From Oerskovia flava (GTDB lineage: Bacteria; Actinomycetota; Actinomycetes; Actinomycetales; Cellulomonadaceae), in contig NZ_JAOXSR010000004.1 in NCBI RefSeq assembly GCF_026163685.1, forward strand, positions 62,001-126,000: a stretch of DNA of 64,000 nt. The letters run 5' to 3'. A program made the translations under genes and the position numbers. A model generated the notes under the pieces. It saw nothing but the letters and a program-made list of their open reading frames with translations. It was not told the DNA's origin and ran no database searches. Positions 50,345 to 59,247 of this stretch are shown piece by piece; positions within the stretch are counted from its first letter, which is position 1; every line of letters begins with the position of its first letter.

Positions 50345-51621
50345 GGGTGGTAGACCTCGCTCTCCATCTGGTCGAGGTGACGCGCGAGCTCGAGCAGTGC
50401 CGCGTCGTCGGCTGGTGGTGGACCGTACAGCAGGTGGGCGACCTGGTCCGCAGGGCGGCCGGTGGCGCGGACCACGGCGTCGACCAGGGCCGGTGCCGCG
50501 GCGGATCGGGGGATGCCGAGCCGCCCGGCGACCCGGTCCGCGCACGCGGCCCGCAGGCCGGCGGCCGCGTGGCCCCGGGACCGGGCACGCCGGTACAGCC
50601 GGCCGCGTCCGCGGGTGGTCTCCGAGGCGCGGACGACGACCGGCAGGTCCTCGGTGACGAGCGGCCCGAGACGGCGGCCTCGCCACAGCGCGACGGCGAT
50701 CGTCACGACGAGCAGCTGGAGGCCCACCACACCGACCCACGGAGGGAGCAGCGCCGCGATGCCGGTGCCGACGCCGTCGGCGCCGGTCGAGAAGTCCCGG
50801 TAGTCGGGGACGAGCCACACGAGGTCCTCGTGGTGGCCAAGAGCGCGCAGGGCGAGCGCTGCGTGCCCGTCCTGGCCGATGGTCTGGTTCGCGAGCGTCC
50901 GGGAGTCGTCGAGGGCGACGACGCGACGGTCTCCGTCCTGGACGACGAGGTAGGCACCCGACCCCGGCTCGTCGGGGTGCGGGAAGCAGACCATCGCGTC
51001 CGGGGAGTCTGCGACGAAGCCGGATCCGCTGCTGCGGATGCCCTCCGCCGCGACCGCGTCCACGTCGGTGCAGCCTGCTGGACGCACGGCGTCCCCACCG
51101 CCCCACGAGTACGCGACGTCTGCTGCGCCGCCGGTCGCCGAGTCGAGCGTGTACTGGTCGGGCGCCACGAGCACGAGGTCGGCGCCGGTCGCGACGAGGA
51201 CGTCGACCTGCTCCGGCAGCAGCTCGACGTCCGACGTGACGAGGAGCGTCGTCCCGGGCCCTGCCTTCGAGACCGCTGCGGACACGCGTTGGACGTGGTC
51301 GACGCGCACCCCCTGGTCCTCGAGGACACGGGCCAGCGCCTGCGCGCCCTGGGGGGACGGGTTGTCAGGGGCGAGGGGGATGCTCGAGACGGGCGGGCGC
51401 GAGAGGGCTGCCAGCACCGCGACGACGACGATCGACAGGAGGACGACAAGAGGCCAGCGGGCAGAGCGCCACCGCGACCGGGACCGGGACGCGAACGTCG
51501 TCCCGTCGCCGGTCACCGGTTCGTGGACCGTGGAGACCACCCGACCGCCGGCTCCCGGCCCGAGGCCGGAGCCGAGCGCGGTGCCCGCCGACGGTGCGGT
51601 GGGCGGTGCGGGTACGCTCAT
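50341..51621 (-). CDS. DUF4350 domain-containing membrane protein
   Basis: This 426-residue protein has one hydrophobic segment near 55-75, a periplasm-side DUF4350 domain (about 80-290) with PSPQGAQALARVLEDQGV, a second membrane segment near 300-320, and a cytoplasmic tail of about 100 residues. DUF4350 proteins are a regular member of the MoxR-DUF58 cluster; they look like a degenerate GATase-like fold, with no activity known. The ATG overlaps the DUF4129 stop (ATGA). Confidence 0.87.
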   Translation of the reverse strand: MSVPAPPTAPSAGTALGSGLGPGAGGRVVSTVHEPVTGDGTTFASRSRSRWRSARWPLVVLLSIVVVAVLAALSRPPVSSIPLAPDNPSPQGAQALARVLEDQGVRVDHVQRVSAAVSKAGPGTTLLVTSDVELLPEQVDVLVATGADLVLVAPDQYTLDSATGGAADVAYSWGGGDAVRPAGCTDVDAVAAEGIRSSGSGFVADSPDAMVCFPHPDEPGSGAYLVVQDGDRRVVALDDSRTLANQTIGQDGHAALALRALGHHEDLVWLVPDYRDFSTGADGVGTGIAALLPPWVGVVGLQLLVVTIAVALWRGRRLGPLVTEDLPVVVRASETTRGRGRLYRRARSRGHAAAGLRAACADRVAGRLGIPRSAAAPALVDAVVRATGRPADQVAHLLYGPPPADDAALLELARHLDQMESEVYHP

Positions 51622-52301
51622 CGGCCGGCTCCCGCGAGACCCGTCGCGGCGGGCTCGGGGCGTGCGGCGAGCGCACGGGAGTCCAGGTGCCGCAGGACCT
51701 GGTCGGCGTCGGGGCCGACGGTGACCTTGCCGTACAGCACGTCGTCGAAGAGGCGAGCGCCCTGCTCCAGCTCGGCCGTCAGGCCGGGGATCCGCTGGGC
51801 GGCCGACGCCGCCGCCTCGTGCGCGGTCCGCCCGGGCTGCGGTTCCAGCACGACACGCTCCTCGAGGGACCGGACGACGGCGCGGAACCGCTCGACGACG
51901 GCCGTCGCCCAGTCGCCCGCCGCGGCCGCGGCGTCGGCGGCCGCTCGCAGCTCGGCGGCGTCCCGCTCGTCGTCCTCGAAGACAGCGCCTGCGATACGGG
52001 TCCGACGCGACAGACGTACCGGCCCCGCGACGTAGTAGGCGATCGCGCCGACGACGAGGAGCGCGACGACGATGACCACCGCGGCGGTCAGGGGGTCCAT
52101 GTCCAGGCTGGGTGCGCCGTCGAACAGGTCCCCGAGCCATTTCAGGAACCGCTCGAGAAGCGACGGGCCGGTGGAGTACTCCGGCAGCGCGAGCTCCTCG
52201 AGCAGCCACCGCCGGGCGGTCGAGGCGTCCGGGTCGACCGGTACCTCACCGCGCAGCGCAGGGGCCGACGTCCCGAGGGACGCGAGGAGCGTGGGGCTCA
52301 C
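51618..52301 (-). CDS. DUF4129 domain-containing membrane protein
   Basis: This 227-residue protein has one membrane segment (about 72-92) between a short outer part with ARRWLLEELALPEYS and a cytoplasmic DUF4129 domain rich in Ala and Arg with TAHEAAASAAQRIP. The family is often fused to transglutaminase-like proteins or found beside MoxR and DUF58, as here. The GTG overlaps the stop of the upstream gene (GTGA). Role unknown; it probably assembles with DUF4350 and DUF58 partners. Confidence 0.87.
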   Translation of the reverse strand: MSPTLLASLGTSAPALRGEVPVDPDASTARRWLLEELALPEYSTGPSLLERFLKWLGDLFDGAPSLDMDPLTAAVVIVVALLVVGAIAYYVAGPVRLSRRTRIAGAVFEDDERDAAELRAAADAAAAAGDWATAVVERFRAVVRSLEERVVLEPQPGRTAHEAAASAAQRIPGLTAELEQGARLFDDVLYGKVTVGPDADQVLRHLDSRALAARPEPAATGLAGAGR

Positions 52302-53596
52302 GGGGTGGGCTGCTCGCTCGCCGCGGCGGCCAGCTCGACGTCGAGACCCTCTCGGCGCATGCGCACGTCGATGTAGAGCAGCGCGACCACGCCGCCGAGG
52401 AAGACGGTCGTGATGACGCCGGTGACGATCTGGCTCAGCGCCATGAGCGCGAGGTAGGCGACCTCGGACGTCGTCACGGACACCATGAACATGGACACGA
52501 ACTCGAAGGGGACGCTCACCAGGCCGCTGATCACCGCGAGCAGCAGGGACGTCAGCAGGTAGATGCCGAGCAGGCGCCAGAACGTGCCGCGGGTCAGGCG
52601 CCAGCCTCGACGGACGGCCGCCAACAGCCCTTGTCCCTCGAGGACCAGTGCCGGCGGGATCAGCAGGATGCGCGTGTAGAACCAGAAAACTCCGGCGATG
52701 AGAGCGAAGAACCCGAGGATCCCGACGAGGACGGCCAGCCCGCCGTCAGCCGTCGCTGCGAGCACGACGAGGCCGACGTAGGCGCCCAGCGCCACGAAGA
52801 CGAGCAGCGTCGTCAGCAGCGAGAACCCGATGAGCGGCCACACCTTGGAGCGGACCTGGGTCCACACGTCGCTCGGGCTGATCCGTCGACCGATCACCGA
52901 CTGGCTGACCGACACCATGAGGAGGCCGTTGACGATCGGGATCGCGAGACCGAGCGTCACGCTGGTGGTGAGGGCGGTGACCAGGAGCGTGGTGGCGGTG
53001 TTCAGCTCACCGGCCATGGCCAGGGCCTCGTCGAGCTCGACGAGGTACGGAGCGGCGATACCCGAGAGCAGCCAGCCGAGAGCGATCCCGACGACCGTCG
53101 CGGCGGCGATGACGACCGCGCTCAGCCCCAGCATCACCCGTGGGTTCGAGCGGATCGCCCCGAACGCGCCGTCGTAGATCTCGCCGAGCGTGAGCGGGCG
53201 CAGCGGGACGATGCCGGGCTTGCTCGCAGCCGCGTAGGGAGGGCCGCCGCCCAGGGGGGCGCCGGCGCCGTAGCCAGGCTGGCCGTACTGCTGCTGGCCG
53301 TACTGCTGCTGGCCGTACTGCTGCTGGCCGTACTGAGGCGCCTGGCCGTACTGCGGTGCCTGGCCGTAGCCGGGCTGGCCGTACTGGGGTGCCTGACCGT
53401 ACTGCGGTGCCTGGCCGTAGCCGGGCTGGCCGTACTGCGGCGCCCCCCAGCCGGCGGGCGCAGCGGGTGGCTGGGCGCCGGTCGGTGGCTGCTGGCCGGC
53501 AGCGTCCGCCCCGTCCGTCACGGGCGGGTCCTGCGGCAGCTTGCGACCGTAGCGCGGCTCGTCGGGCCGCGATCCGGCGTCGTCAGGCGTCGTCAT
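52298..53596 (-). CDS. Multi-pass membrane protein with PQYGQ repeats
   Basis: This 432-residue protein starts with a hydrophilic region (1-125) carrying about ten copies of a five-residue PQYGQ/QQYGQ/PGYGQ motif, followed by about six or seven membrane segments. The membrane part resembles the glycerophosphodiester phosphodiesterase membrane-domain family (YciC-like), with IVPLRPLTLGEIYDGAF at its entry. No catalytic phosphodiesterase domain is present. It is the first gene of the DUF4129-DUF4350-MoxR-DUF58 operon and overlaps DUF4129. The ATG follows a weak AGGGCT. Confidence 0.85.
   Translation of the reverse strand: MTTPDDAGSRPDEPRYGRKLPQDPPVTDGADAAGQQPPTGAQPPAAPAGWGAPQYGQPGYGQAPQYGQAPQYGQPGYGQAPQYGQAPQYGQQQYGQQQYGQQQYGQPGYGAGAPLGGGPPYAAASKPGIVPLRPLTLGEIYDGAFGAIRSNPRVMLGLSAVVIAAATVVGIALGWLLSGIAAPYLVELDEALAMAGELNTATTLLVTALTTSVTLGLAIPIVNGLLMVSVSQSVIGRRISPSDVWTQVRSKVWPLIGFSLLTTLLVFVALGAYVGLVVLAATADGGLAVLVGILGFFALIAGVFWFYTRILLIPPALVLEGQGLLAAVRRGWRLTRGTFWRLLGIYLLTSLLLAVISGLVSVPFEFVSMFMVSVTTSEVAYLALMALSQIVTGVITTVFLGGVVALLYIDVRMRREGLDVELAAAASEQPTP
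53272..53445 (-). repeat. Tandem 15-bp repeats encoding QYGQ motifs
   Basis: Three to four perfect copies of a 15-base unit (CTGCTGGCCGTACTG on the plus strand) are followed by variant copies up to about 53445. They encode the PQYGQ-type repeats of the membrane protein. Unit length is a multiple of three, so copy-number change would keep the frame. Confidence 0.85.
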
Positions 53597-53686
53597 CAGA
53601 TCTGTAGCCCTCGTTCGTTCGTGCGTGCAGCGATCTCGGTCCGGCGTGTTGCGCGTCTGCCGAGCGACCCGGCTGCCGGTCGCACC

Positions 53687-53692
53687 AGCCTA
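53687..53692 (-). promoter_or_regulatory. Candidate -10 element (TAGGCT) of the DUF4129-DUF58 operon
   Basis: On the minus strand TAGGCT lies 91 bases before the ATG at 53596, in the 220-base gap to mtrA. It would give a leader of about 80 bases. I saw no clear matching -10 for mtrA in this gap. Confidence 0.35.
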
Positions 53693-53816
53693 GTACGGGG
53701 CGCCGACCCTGCAGGACGACGGCGCGCGGGCCCCCCGGCGCTCGTCCCGCGCGTCGTCGTGCGTCCCCGGGCGAGCCCGGCGGGGTGGGGTCGTCGCCGG
53801 ATGGCATCATGACTGC

Positions 53817-54500
53817 ATGAAGGTACGCGTCCTTGTGGTCGACGACGACACCGCTCTCGCCGAGATGATCGGCATCGTGCTGCGCTCCGAAGGCTTCGAG
53901 CCGGTCTTCTGCGCCGACGGCGACCTCGCGCTCGAGACGTTCCGGAGCACCCAACCCGACCTGGTCCTGCTCGACCTCATGCTGCCGGGCAAGGACGGCA
54001 CCGAGGTGTGCCGGTTGATCCGTGCGGAGTCCGGGGTGCCGGTCATCATGCTCACGGCCAAGAGCGACACCGTGGACGTGGTCGTCGGCCTCGAGTCGGG
54101 CGCGGACGACTACATCTCCAAGCCGTTCAAGCCCAAGGAGCTGGTCGCGCGCATCCGTGCGCGCCTGCGCCGCACCGACGAGCCGGCGCCCGAGCACCTG
54201 ACGATCGGCGACGTCGAGATCGACGTGACCGGGCACCGGGTCACGCGTGACGGTGCGCAGATCGCCCTGACCCCGCTGGAGTTCGATCTCCTGGTGGCCC
54301 TCGCCCGCAAGCCGTGGCAGGTCTTCACCCGGGAGGTCCTGCTCGAGAAGGTCTGGGGCTACCGGCACGCGGCCGACACCCGGCTCGTCAACGTCCACGT
54401 CCAGCGGCTGCGCTCCAAGATCGAGCACGACCCTGAGAGCCCCGAGATCGTGCAGACCGTCCGGGGTGTCGGGTACAAGGCGGGCGCGGCACGCGGGTGA
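53817..54500 (+). CDS. mtrA: Two-component response regulator MtrA
   Basis: MtrA is the OmpR-type regulator of cell-wall metabolism, division and, in corynebacteria, osmoprotection. The 227-residue protein has Asp9/Asp10, phospho-acceptor Asp53 in LLDLMLPGKDG, Thr80 and Lys102, and a winged-helix C-terminal domain with LTPLEFDLLVALARKPWQVF and RTVRGVGYK. Identity to the family is high throughout. It is the first gene of mtrA-mtrB-lpqB. The ATG at 53817 opens the conserved first strand. Confidence 0.97.
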   Translation: MKVRVLVVDDDTALAEMIGIVLRSEGFEPVFCADGDLALETFRSTQPDLVLLDLMLPGKDGTEVCRLIRAESGVPVIMLTAKSDTVDVVVGLESGADDYISKPFKPKELVARIRARLRRTDEPAPEHLTIGDVEIDVTGHRVTRDGAQIALTPLEFDLLVALARKPWQVFTREVLLEKVWGYRHAADTRLVNVHVQRLRSKIEHDPESPEIVQTVRGVGYKAGAARG

Positions 54501-54536
54501 CGCACCTGACGGGCAGGCATCCATGAGCGGGCACCG

Positions 54537-56330
54537 ATGAGCAGGCCGGCCGGGCGCGACCGCGGCGCCCGCCGCCGGATGCGGCTGCTGGGCCGTCGGC
54601 TGCGGCGAGGGCCGCGCGCCCTGCTGCGCGGCGCGGTGCGTCGGTGGCGCTCCTCGATGCAGCTGCGAGTCATCACGTCCGCGCTCGCCATCGGCCTGCT
54701 CACCGTCGCCGCGCTCGGGGCGTACATCTCGGAGTCGATCCGGGACGGGTTGTTCGAGCAGCGTCTCGAGCAGATCGACGTCGAGAGCGCACGCACCGCC
54801 GAGGACGTTCGCGCCCAGCTCCGGTCGTCGACCGCGACGAACCGCGCCGAGGTGCAGGGCCTGGTGTACGACGTCGTGGAGTCGTCGCGCGGTCGCGGTT
54901 CGGTCTCGCGCGAGGTGTTCTTGTGGCGACTGCCCGGCGACCAGCCGTCGCTCGTGATCGACGCCAGCACGAGCCCCGAGCTCGCCCCGCTCATCACCCA
55001 GCAGATGCGGACCGCCACCGCCGAGACCGACGGGCAGGTGATGCAGTCCGTCGCGATCCCCGTCGACGTCGACGCGGAGGATCCCGGCATCCTGCCCGGC
55101 GTCGTCGTCGGGTCGACCGTGCAGGTGCCCGTCGCGGGGACGTTCGAGCTCTACTTCCTCTACGACCTCGCGCCCGAGCAGGAGACGCTCACCTTCCTGC
55201 AGAACATCCTGCTGGTCGGCGCTGCTTTCCTCGTCGCGCTCGTCGGCGTCATCACGTGGCTCGTGACGAGGCAGGCCGTGCACCCCGTGCGCCGTGCGGC
55301 GCTCGTCGCCGAGCGGCTCGCGGACGGACGTCTCGAGGAGCGCATGCCGGTCCGCGGCCGCGACGAGATGGCCACGCTCGCCCGCTCCTTCAACGAGATG
55401 GCCGCAGGTCTGCAGGAGCAGATCGGCCGGATGGAGGCGCTCTCCAGCATGCAGCGCCGCTTCGTGTCGGACGTGTCGCACGAGCTGCGCACCCCGTTGA
55501 CCACGATCCGGATGGCCAGCGAGGTCCTGCACGCCTCGAGCGCGGACTTCGACCCTGCCTCCCGCCGGTCCGCGGAGCTGCTGCAGACCCAGCTCGACCG
55601 GTTCGAGGACCTCCTCGCCGACCTGCTCGAGATCAGCCGCTTCGACGCGGGTGCAGCCGTGCTCGACGCCGAACGACGGGACGTGCGCGACGTGGTGAGC
55701 GCCGCCGTCGACCATGCTGCCCCGCTCGCCGAGCGCAAGGAGGTATGGCTGTCGGTGCACCTGGGCGACGACCCGGTCACCGCCGACGTCGACCCACGCC
55801 GCGTCGAGCGCATCATCCGCAACCTGGTCGTCAACGCGATCGAGCACGCGGAGGACCGCCCGGTCGAGGTGACGGTGGCCGGTGACCGGCACGCGGTCGC
55901 CGTGGTCGTGCGCGACCACGGCGTGGGGATGTCGACCGACGAGGTCGAGCACGTGTTCGACCGCTTCTGGCGCGCCGACCCGGCGCGGGCCCGCACGTCG
56001 GGCGGCACCGGGCTCGGGCTCGCGATCTCGCTCGAGGACGCCCACCTGCACGGCGGCTGGCTCGAAGCGTGGGGGCGTCCCGGCCAGGGCGCGAGCTTCC
56101 GCCTCACCCTTCCGCGCCGGGCCGGCATCCAGCTCTCCTCGTCGCCCGTCCCGCTCGTCCCCGAGCCGACGACGGAGCGCGGGATGGGGGAGCCGTGGAC
56201 CGTGACCACGCTCGCGCCGGCCGAACGGGACCGGTCCGGGCCGAGCGCGCTGCCGGACCTGGCCGGCGGGCCCGTGGTGAGCCCGACCGAGGAGCCCGGC
56301 GCCACCCGCCCCGGGCTGGAGGTGACATGA
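54537..56330 (+). CDS. mtrB: Sensor histidine kinase MtrB
   Basis: This 597-residue kinase has a basic N-terminus, a membrane segment near 45-63, an extracytoplasmic sensor domain to about 220, a second membrane segment (222-243), a HAMP domain, and the HisKA domain with His315 in FVSDVSHELRTPL. A GHKL ATPase domain follows with NLVVNAIEHAED and a DHGVGM loop. It phosphorylates MtrA. The C-terminal 60 residues are Pro/Glu-rich and variable. It follows mtrA by 36 bases and overlaps lpqB by four (ATGA). Confidence 0.96.
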   Translation: MSRPAGRDRGARRRMRLLGRRLRRGPRALLRGAVRRWRSSMQLRVITSALAIGLLTVAALGAYISESIRDGLFEQRLEQIDVESARTAEDVRAQLRSSTATNRAEVQGLVYDVVESSRGRGSVSREVFLWRLPGDQPSLVIDASTSPELAPLITQQMRTATAETDGQVMQSVAIPVDVDAEDPGILPGVVVGSTVQVPVAGTFELYFLYDLAPEQETLTFLQNILLVGAAFLVALVGVITWLVTRQAVHPVRRAALVAERLADGRLEERMPVRGRDEMATLARSFNEMAAGLQEQIGRMEALSSMQRRFVSDVSHELRTPLTTIRMASEVLHASSADFDPASRRSAELLQTQLDRFEDLLADLLEISRFDAGAAVLDAERRDVRDVVSAAVDHAAPLAERKEVWLSVHLGDDPVTADVDPRRVERIIRNLVVNAIEHAEDRPVEVTVAGDRHAVAVVVRDHGVGMSTDEVEHVFDRFWRADPARARTSGGTGLGLAISLEDAHLHGGWLEAWGRPGQGASFRLTLPRRAGIQLSSSPVPLVPEPTTERGMGEPWTVTTLAPAERDRSGPSALPDLAGGPVVSPTEEPGATRPGLEVT

Positions 56331-58048
56331 GGACCACGCACCGCCGTCGGTTCGCCGCCCTGCTCGTCGCTGCCGCGGCGCTCGCGGGCTGCGCGACGCT
56401 CCCGACCTCCGGGCCGGTGATCGAGGGCAGCGCCGAGGTGCCGCCGTCGCGTCCGGTGGGCCTGAGCCCCATCCCGCCGCGCGGCGGGGAGACCCCCGAG
56501 GAGATCGTGCGGGGGTTCCTGGACAACCAGGCCGCCGGGCCGACGTCGACCGCGGAGTTCACTGCGGCCCGCGAGTACCTCGTGCCGACGGTCCAGGACG
56601 AGTGGGACCCCCTCTCGCAGGTCGTGGTCGTCGACGCGGACCCGGTGCTGACGCTCGACGCCGATGAGCTGGAGCAGGGCAGGGCCACCGTCAGCGGGAC
56701 GGCGTCGGTCGTCGCCACCGTCGACGGACGCGGGCAGTACGTCGAGGCGTCCCCCGGCACGCAGACGGCGGTGAGCTTCGGCCTCGCCCAGGGCGCCGAC
56801 GGGGAGTGGCGCATCGACGCGACGCCCGGTGGGCTGCTGCTCTCGGTCCCGAACTTCGACAACGCCTTCCGGTCGACCCGGCTCTACTTCCCCAGCCCCG
56901 ACCGCGCGTTCTGGGTACCGGACGAGCGCTGGTTCCCCGGGCGCAACTGGCAGACGTACGCGGTGCGGGAGGTCCTCGCCGGCCCGCCGGAGTGGCTCCA
57001 GGGAGCGGTGACGAGCGTCGTGCCCGACGGAACGGCGTTGTCCATCCAGTCCGTGACGATCGACGACGACGGGGTCGCCGCCGTCGACCTCACCTCCCAG
57101 ATCGCCGAGGCGTCCCGCGAGGACCGCGCCCTGCTGGAGGCCCAGCTCGAGGAGACCCTCGTCGAGGCGATCGCGGTCGAGCGCGTGCGCGCGGTCCAGC
57201 TCCTCGACGACGGCTCGCCCCTGACGACGGCCGACGACGTCCCGATCCCGCGCAAGGCCACTGGCTCCGGCCCCGCCGTGGTCGTCGCCGACGGCACCGT
57301 GATGCGGGTGGAGAACCGGTCGCTCGCCGAGGTCGCGGAGGTCTCGCCGCTCGACGGGCTCGACCCCACCGCGCTGGCCGTCGGCACGGAGCTCGACCCG
57401 GTGGTCGTCCTCGACGGGAGCGACCGTCTCGTGCAGGTGGGCACCCCGACCACGGACGCGCAGACCCTCATGACAGGGACGGATCTCGTGGCCCCGTCGA
57501 TCGACCGCTTCGGCGGGGTGTGGTCGGGTCCGAGCGGTGCGGGGTTGCTGGTGGCGCTGCCCGGGGGCGCCGTCGTCGAGATCGAGGCGCCGTGGCTGGA
57601 GGACCGGACGGTCGTCGGGCTGCGCGTGGCGCACGACGGCGCGCGGGTGGCGGTCATCAGCTCCGGCTCGTCAGGCCTCGCCCTCCAGGTCTCGGGCGTG
57701 GTGCGCGGCGAGGCGGACGTGCCGGTCCGGCTCACCGAACCCGTCGGTGTCGGCGCGCAGATCGCGGAGGCGACCGACCTCGTCTGGATCGAGGAGAACC
57801 TCCTCGGAGTGCTGGGCCGTACCGCTGCGGACTCCGTGCCGACCGTCCAGGCCGTGCCGGTCGGCGGGCAGAGCCGGACGCTGTCCGCGGTCGACGGCGC
57901 CCTCGAGCTTGCGGCAGGCCAGGGCGAGAGCTCGCTGCTGCTCGGGACCGCCGGGGGTGAGCTCTACGGGCGTCCGCCGTCGTCGGTGCTGTGGACCCGG
58001 CTCGCGCTCGACACCGACGAAGTCTCGCTGCCCGCCTACCCGGGCTGA
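56327..58048 (+). CDS. lpqB: Lipoprotein LpqB
   Basis: LpqB is the lipoprotein partner of MtrB in actinobacteria and modulates its signalling from outside the cell. The 573-residue protein has a lipobox LAGC with Cys22, a GerMN-type domain from about 190 to 310 (LYFPSPDRAFWVPDERWFPG), and a C-terminal beta-propeller-like part. The ATG overlaps the mtrB stop, so the kinase and lipoprotein are made together. GAGGTGAC is the ribosome binding site. Confidence 0.95.
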   Translation: MRTTHRRRFAALLVAAAALAGCATLPTSGPVIEGSAEVPPSRPVGLSPIPPRGGETPEEIVRGFLDNQAAGPTSTAEFTAAREYLVPTVQDEWDPLSQVVVVDADPVLTLDADELEQGRATVSGTASVVATVDGRGQYVEASPGTQTAVSFGLAQGADGEWRIDATPGGLLLSVPNFDNAFRSTRLYFPSPDRAFWVPDERWFPGRNWQTYAVREVLAGPPEWLQGAVTSVVPDGTALSIQSVTIDDDGVAAVDLTSQIAEASREDRALLEAQLEETLVEAIAVERVRAVQLLDDGSPLTTADDVPIPRKATGSGPAVVVADGTVMRVENRSLAEVAEVSPLDGLDPTALAVGTELDPVVVLDGSDRLVQVGTPTTDAQTLMTGTDLVAPSIDRFGGVWSGPSGAGLLVALPGGAVVEIEAPWLEDRTVVGLRVAHDGARVAVISSGSSGLALQVSGVVRGEADVPVRLTEPVGVGAQIAEATDLVWIEENLLGVLGRTAADSVPTVQAVPVGGQSRTLSAVDGALELAAGQGESSLLLGTAGGELYGRPPSSVLWTRLALDTDEVSLPAYPG

Positions 58049-58142
58049 CGCCGCGCGGCCGCCGGGGACGTCCGACGCGCGGACGGGCCGTGCCTGTGGA
58101 GGACGTGAGCACGACCCGGGCACGGTCGCCGATGATCGTCGG

Positions 58143-59057
58143 GTGGACCACCCCGCCGGCACCGGCCGCCCCGACCCTCCCACCGCACCGGGGCGCCCGA
58201 GGTCGCCCGGCCTCCGGCGGGCGGCTCGCACCGCTGCGGATGCGCTGTCCCGGCTCGTGCTTCCCGTCGAGTGCGCGGGGTGCGGGCTGCTCGACGTCCC
58301 GCTGTGCGAGGGGTGCGCCGCGGCCCTCACCACGGCGCCGCGGAGGTGCGAGGGCGCGGCGCCGCGGCTCGACCGGGTCGACGGGTCCGCTCCGCTGCCC
58401 GTGTGGGCGGTGACGCCGTACGTCGGGCCCGTCCGCGAGCTCGTCGTGGCCTGGAAGGACCGGGGGCGCGCCGACCTCGACCGCGCGCTCCACGAGAGCG
58501 TCCGTCGCGCCGGAGCCGTGCTCGGAGCGCGCCTGGTCACCGCTGCTCGCCTGCTCTCCGGCCCGGAGGCCCCGGCGCGGCTCGTCGTCGTGCCCGCGCC
58601 GTCGACCGGTGCTGCGCGGCGGGCCCGTGGACGCGACCCGGTCCTCGACCTCGCCCGGGCCTTCGGCGCCGGCGTTGCCTCCGCCGACCCGCCAGAAGGG
58701 GTCGACGTGGGTGCGCCCGTCGACCTCTCGGTGGCGTCCGTGCTGACCCAGCGGCGACGCACCCGGGACCAGGTCGGGCTCGGTTCACGGGCCCGTGGTG
58801 GACGTCTGGAGGGTGCGGTGACGTCCCGTGAACGGGCGGTGCGCCGGCTGCTCGTCCGGGGGACGAGCTGTGTCGTCGTCGACGACGTGCTGACGACCGG
58901 GGCGACGTTGGCGGCGTGCGAGACGGTCCTGCGCGAGCACGGCGCCTCGGTCCTGGGCGCATTCGTGCTCGCCGCGACGCCGCCTCCGGCCGGGTTCGGC
59001 GGCACCCCGGGTGCTCATCGTGGGTTGGTGCTGCCGACACCGCCTGCGGGGGGTTAA
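58143..59057 (+). CDS. ComF-family phosphoribosyltransferase-like protein
   Basis: This 304-residue protein has an N-terminal zinc-ribbon with CAGC and CEGC pairs and a phosphoribosyltransferase-type domain whose PRPP loop is VVVDDVLTTGATLAA. ComF proteins take part in DNA uptake in competent bacteria, but actinobacterial copies between lpqB and hpf have no proven role. Start choice is uncertain: the GTG at 58143 is the best in-frame option, leaving a 94-base gap to lpqB and a Pro/Arg-rich N-terminus of about 40 residues. Confidence 0.85.
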   Translation: MDHPAGTGRPDPPTAPGRPRSPGLRRAARTAADALSRLVLPVECAGCGLLDVPLCEGCAAALTTAPRRCEGAAPRLDRVDGSAPLPVWAVTPYVGPVRELVVAWKDRGRADLDRALHESVRRAGAVLGARLVTAARLLSGPEAPARLVVVPAPSTGAARRARGRDPVLDLARAFGAGVASADPPEGVDVGAPVDLSVASVLTQRRRTRDQVGLGSRARGGRLEGAVTSRERAVRRLLVRGTSCVVVDDVLTTGATLAACETVLREHGASVLGAFVLAATPPPAGFGGTPGAHRGLVLPTPPAGG

Positions 59058-59247
59058 CCTTGGGGTCCCAGTCGTCGGGTGGTCCGCGAACAGTGCGGAC
59101 GACGCCGTACGGCACGAGTCCACCGGGCCACGTCCCGGCAGGGGAGGTGGTAGTCCAACGGCGCCCCGCAGGGGATGCCCGACCACCGCCCGAACGGGGC
59201 CAGACCGACGTCGGTCCGTCCCCGCGAACCACACCGTGGAGGCTCAC
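59058..59247 (+). other. Intergenic leader before hpf
   Basis: This 190-base region is more AT-rich near 59053-59060 and carries a GTCCGC/GCGGAC hairpin (59082-59100) about 150 bases upstream of hpf. It probably holds the hpf promoter, but I could not fix hexamers with confidence. Confidence 0.4.

Noticed and set aside
58081-58142. Earlier start for the ComF-like gene, joined to lpqB
   Set aside because: The nearby GTG codons at 58096 and 58105 are in other frames; only the GTG at 58143 is in frame at a sensible distance.
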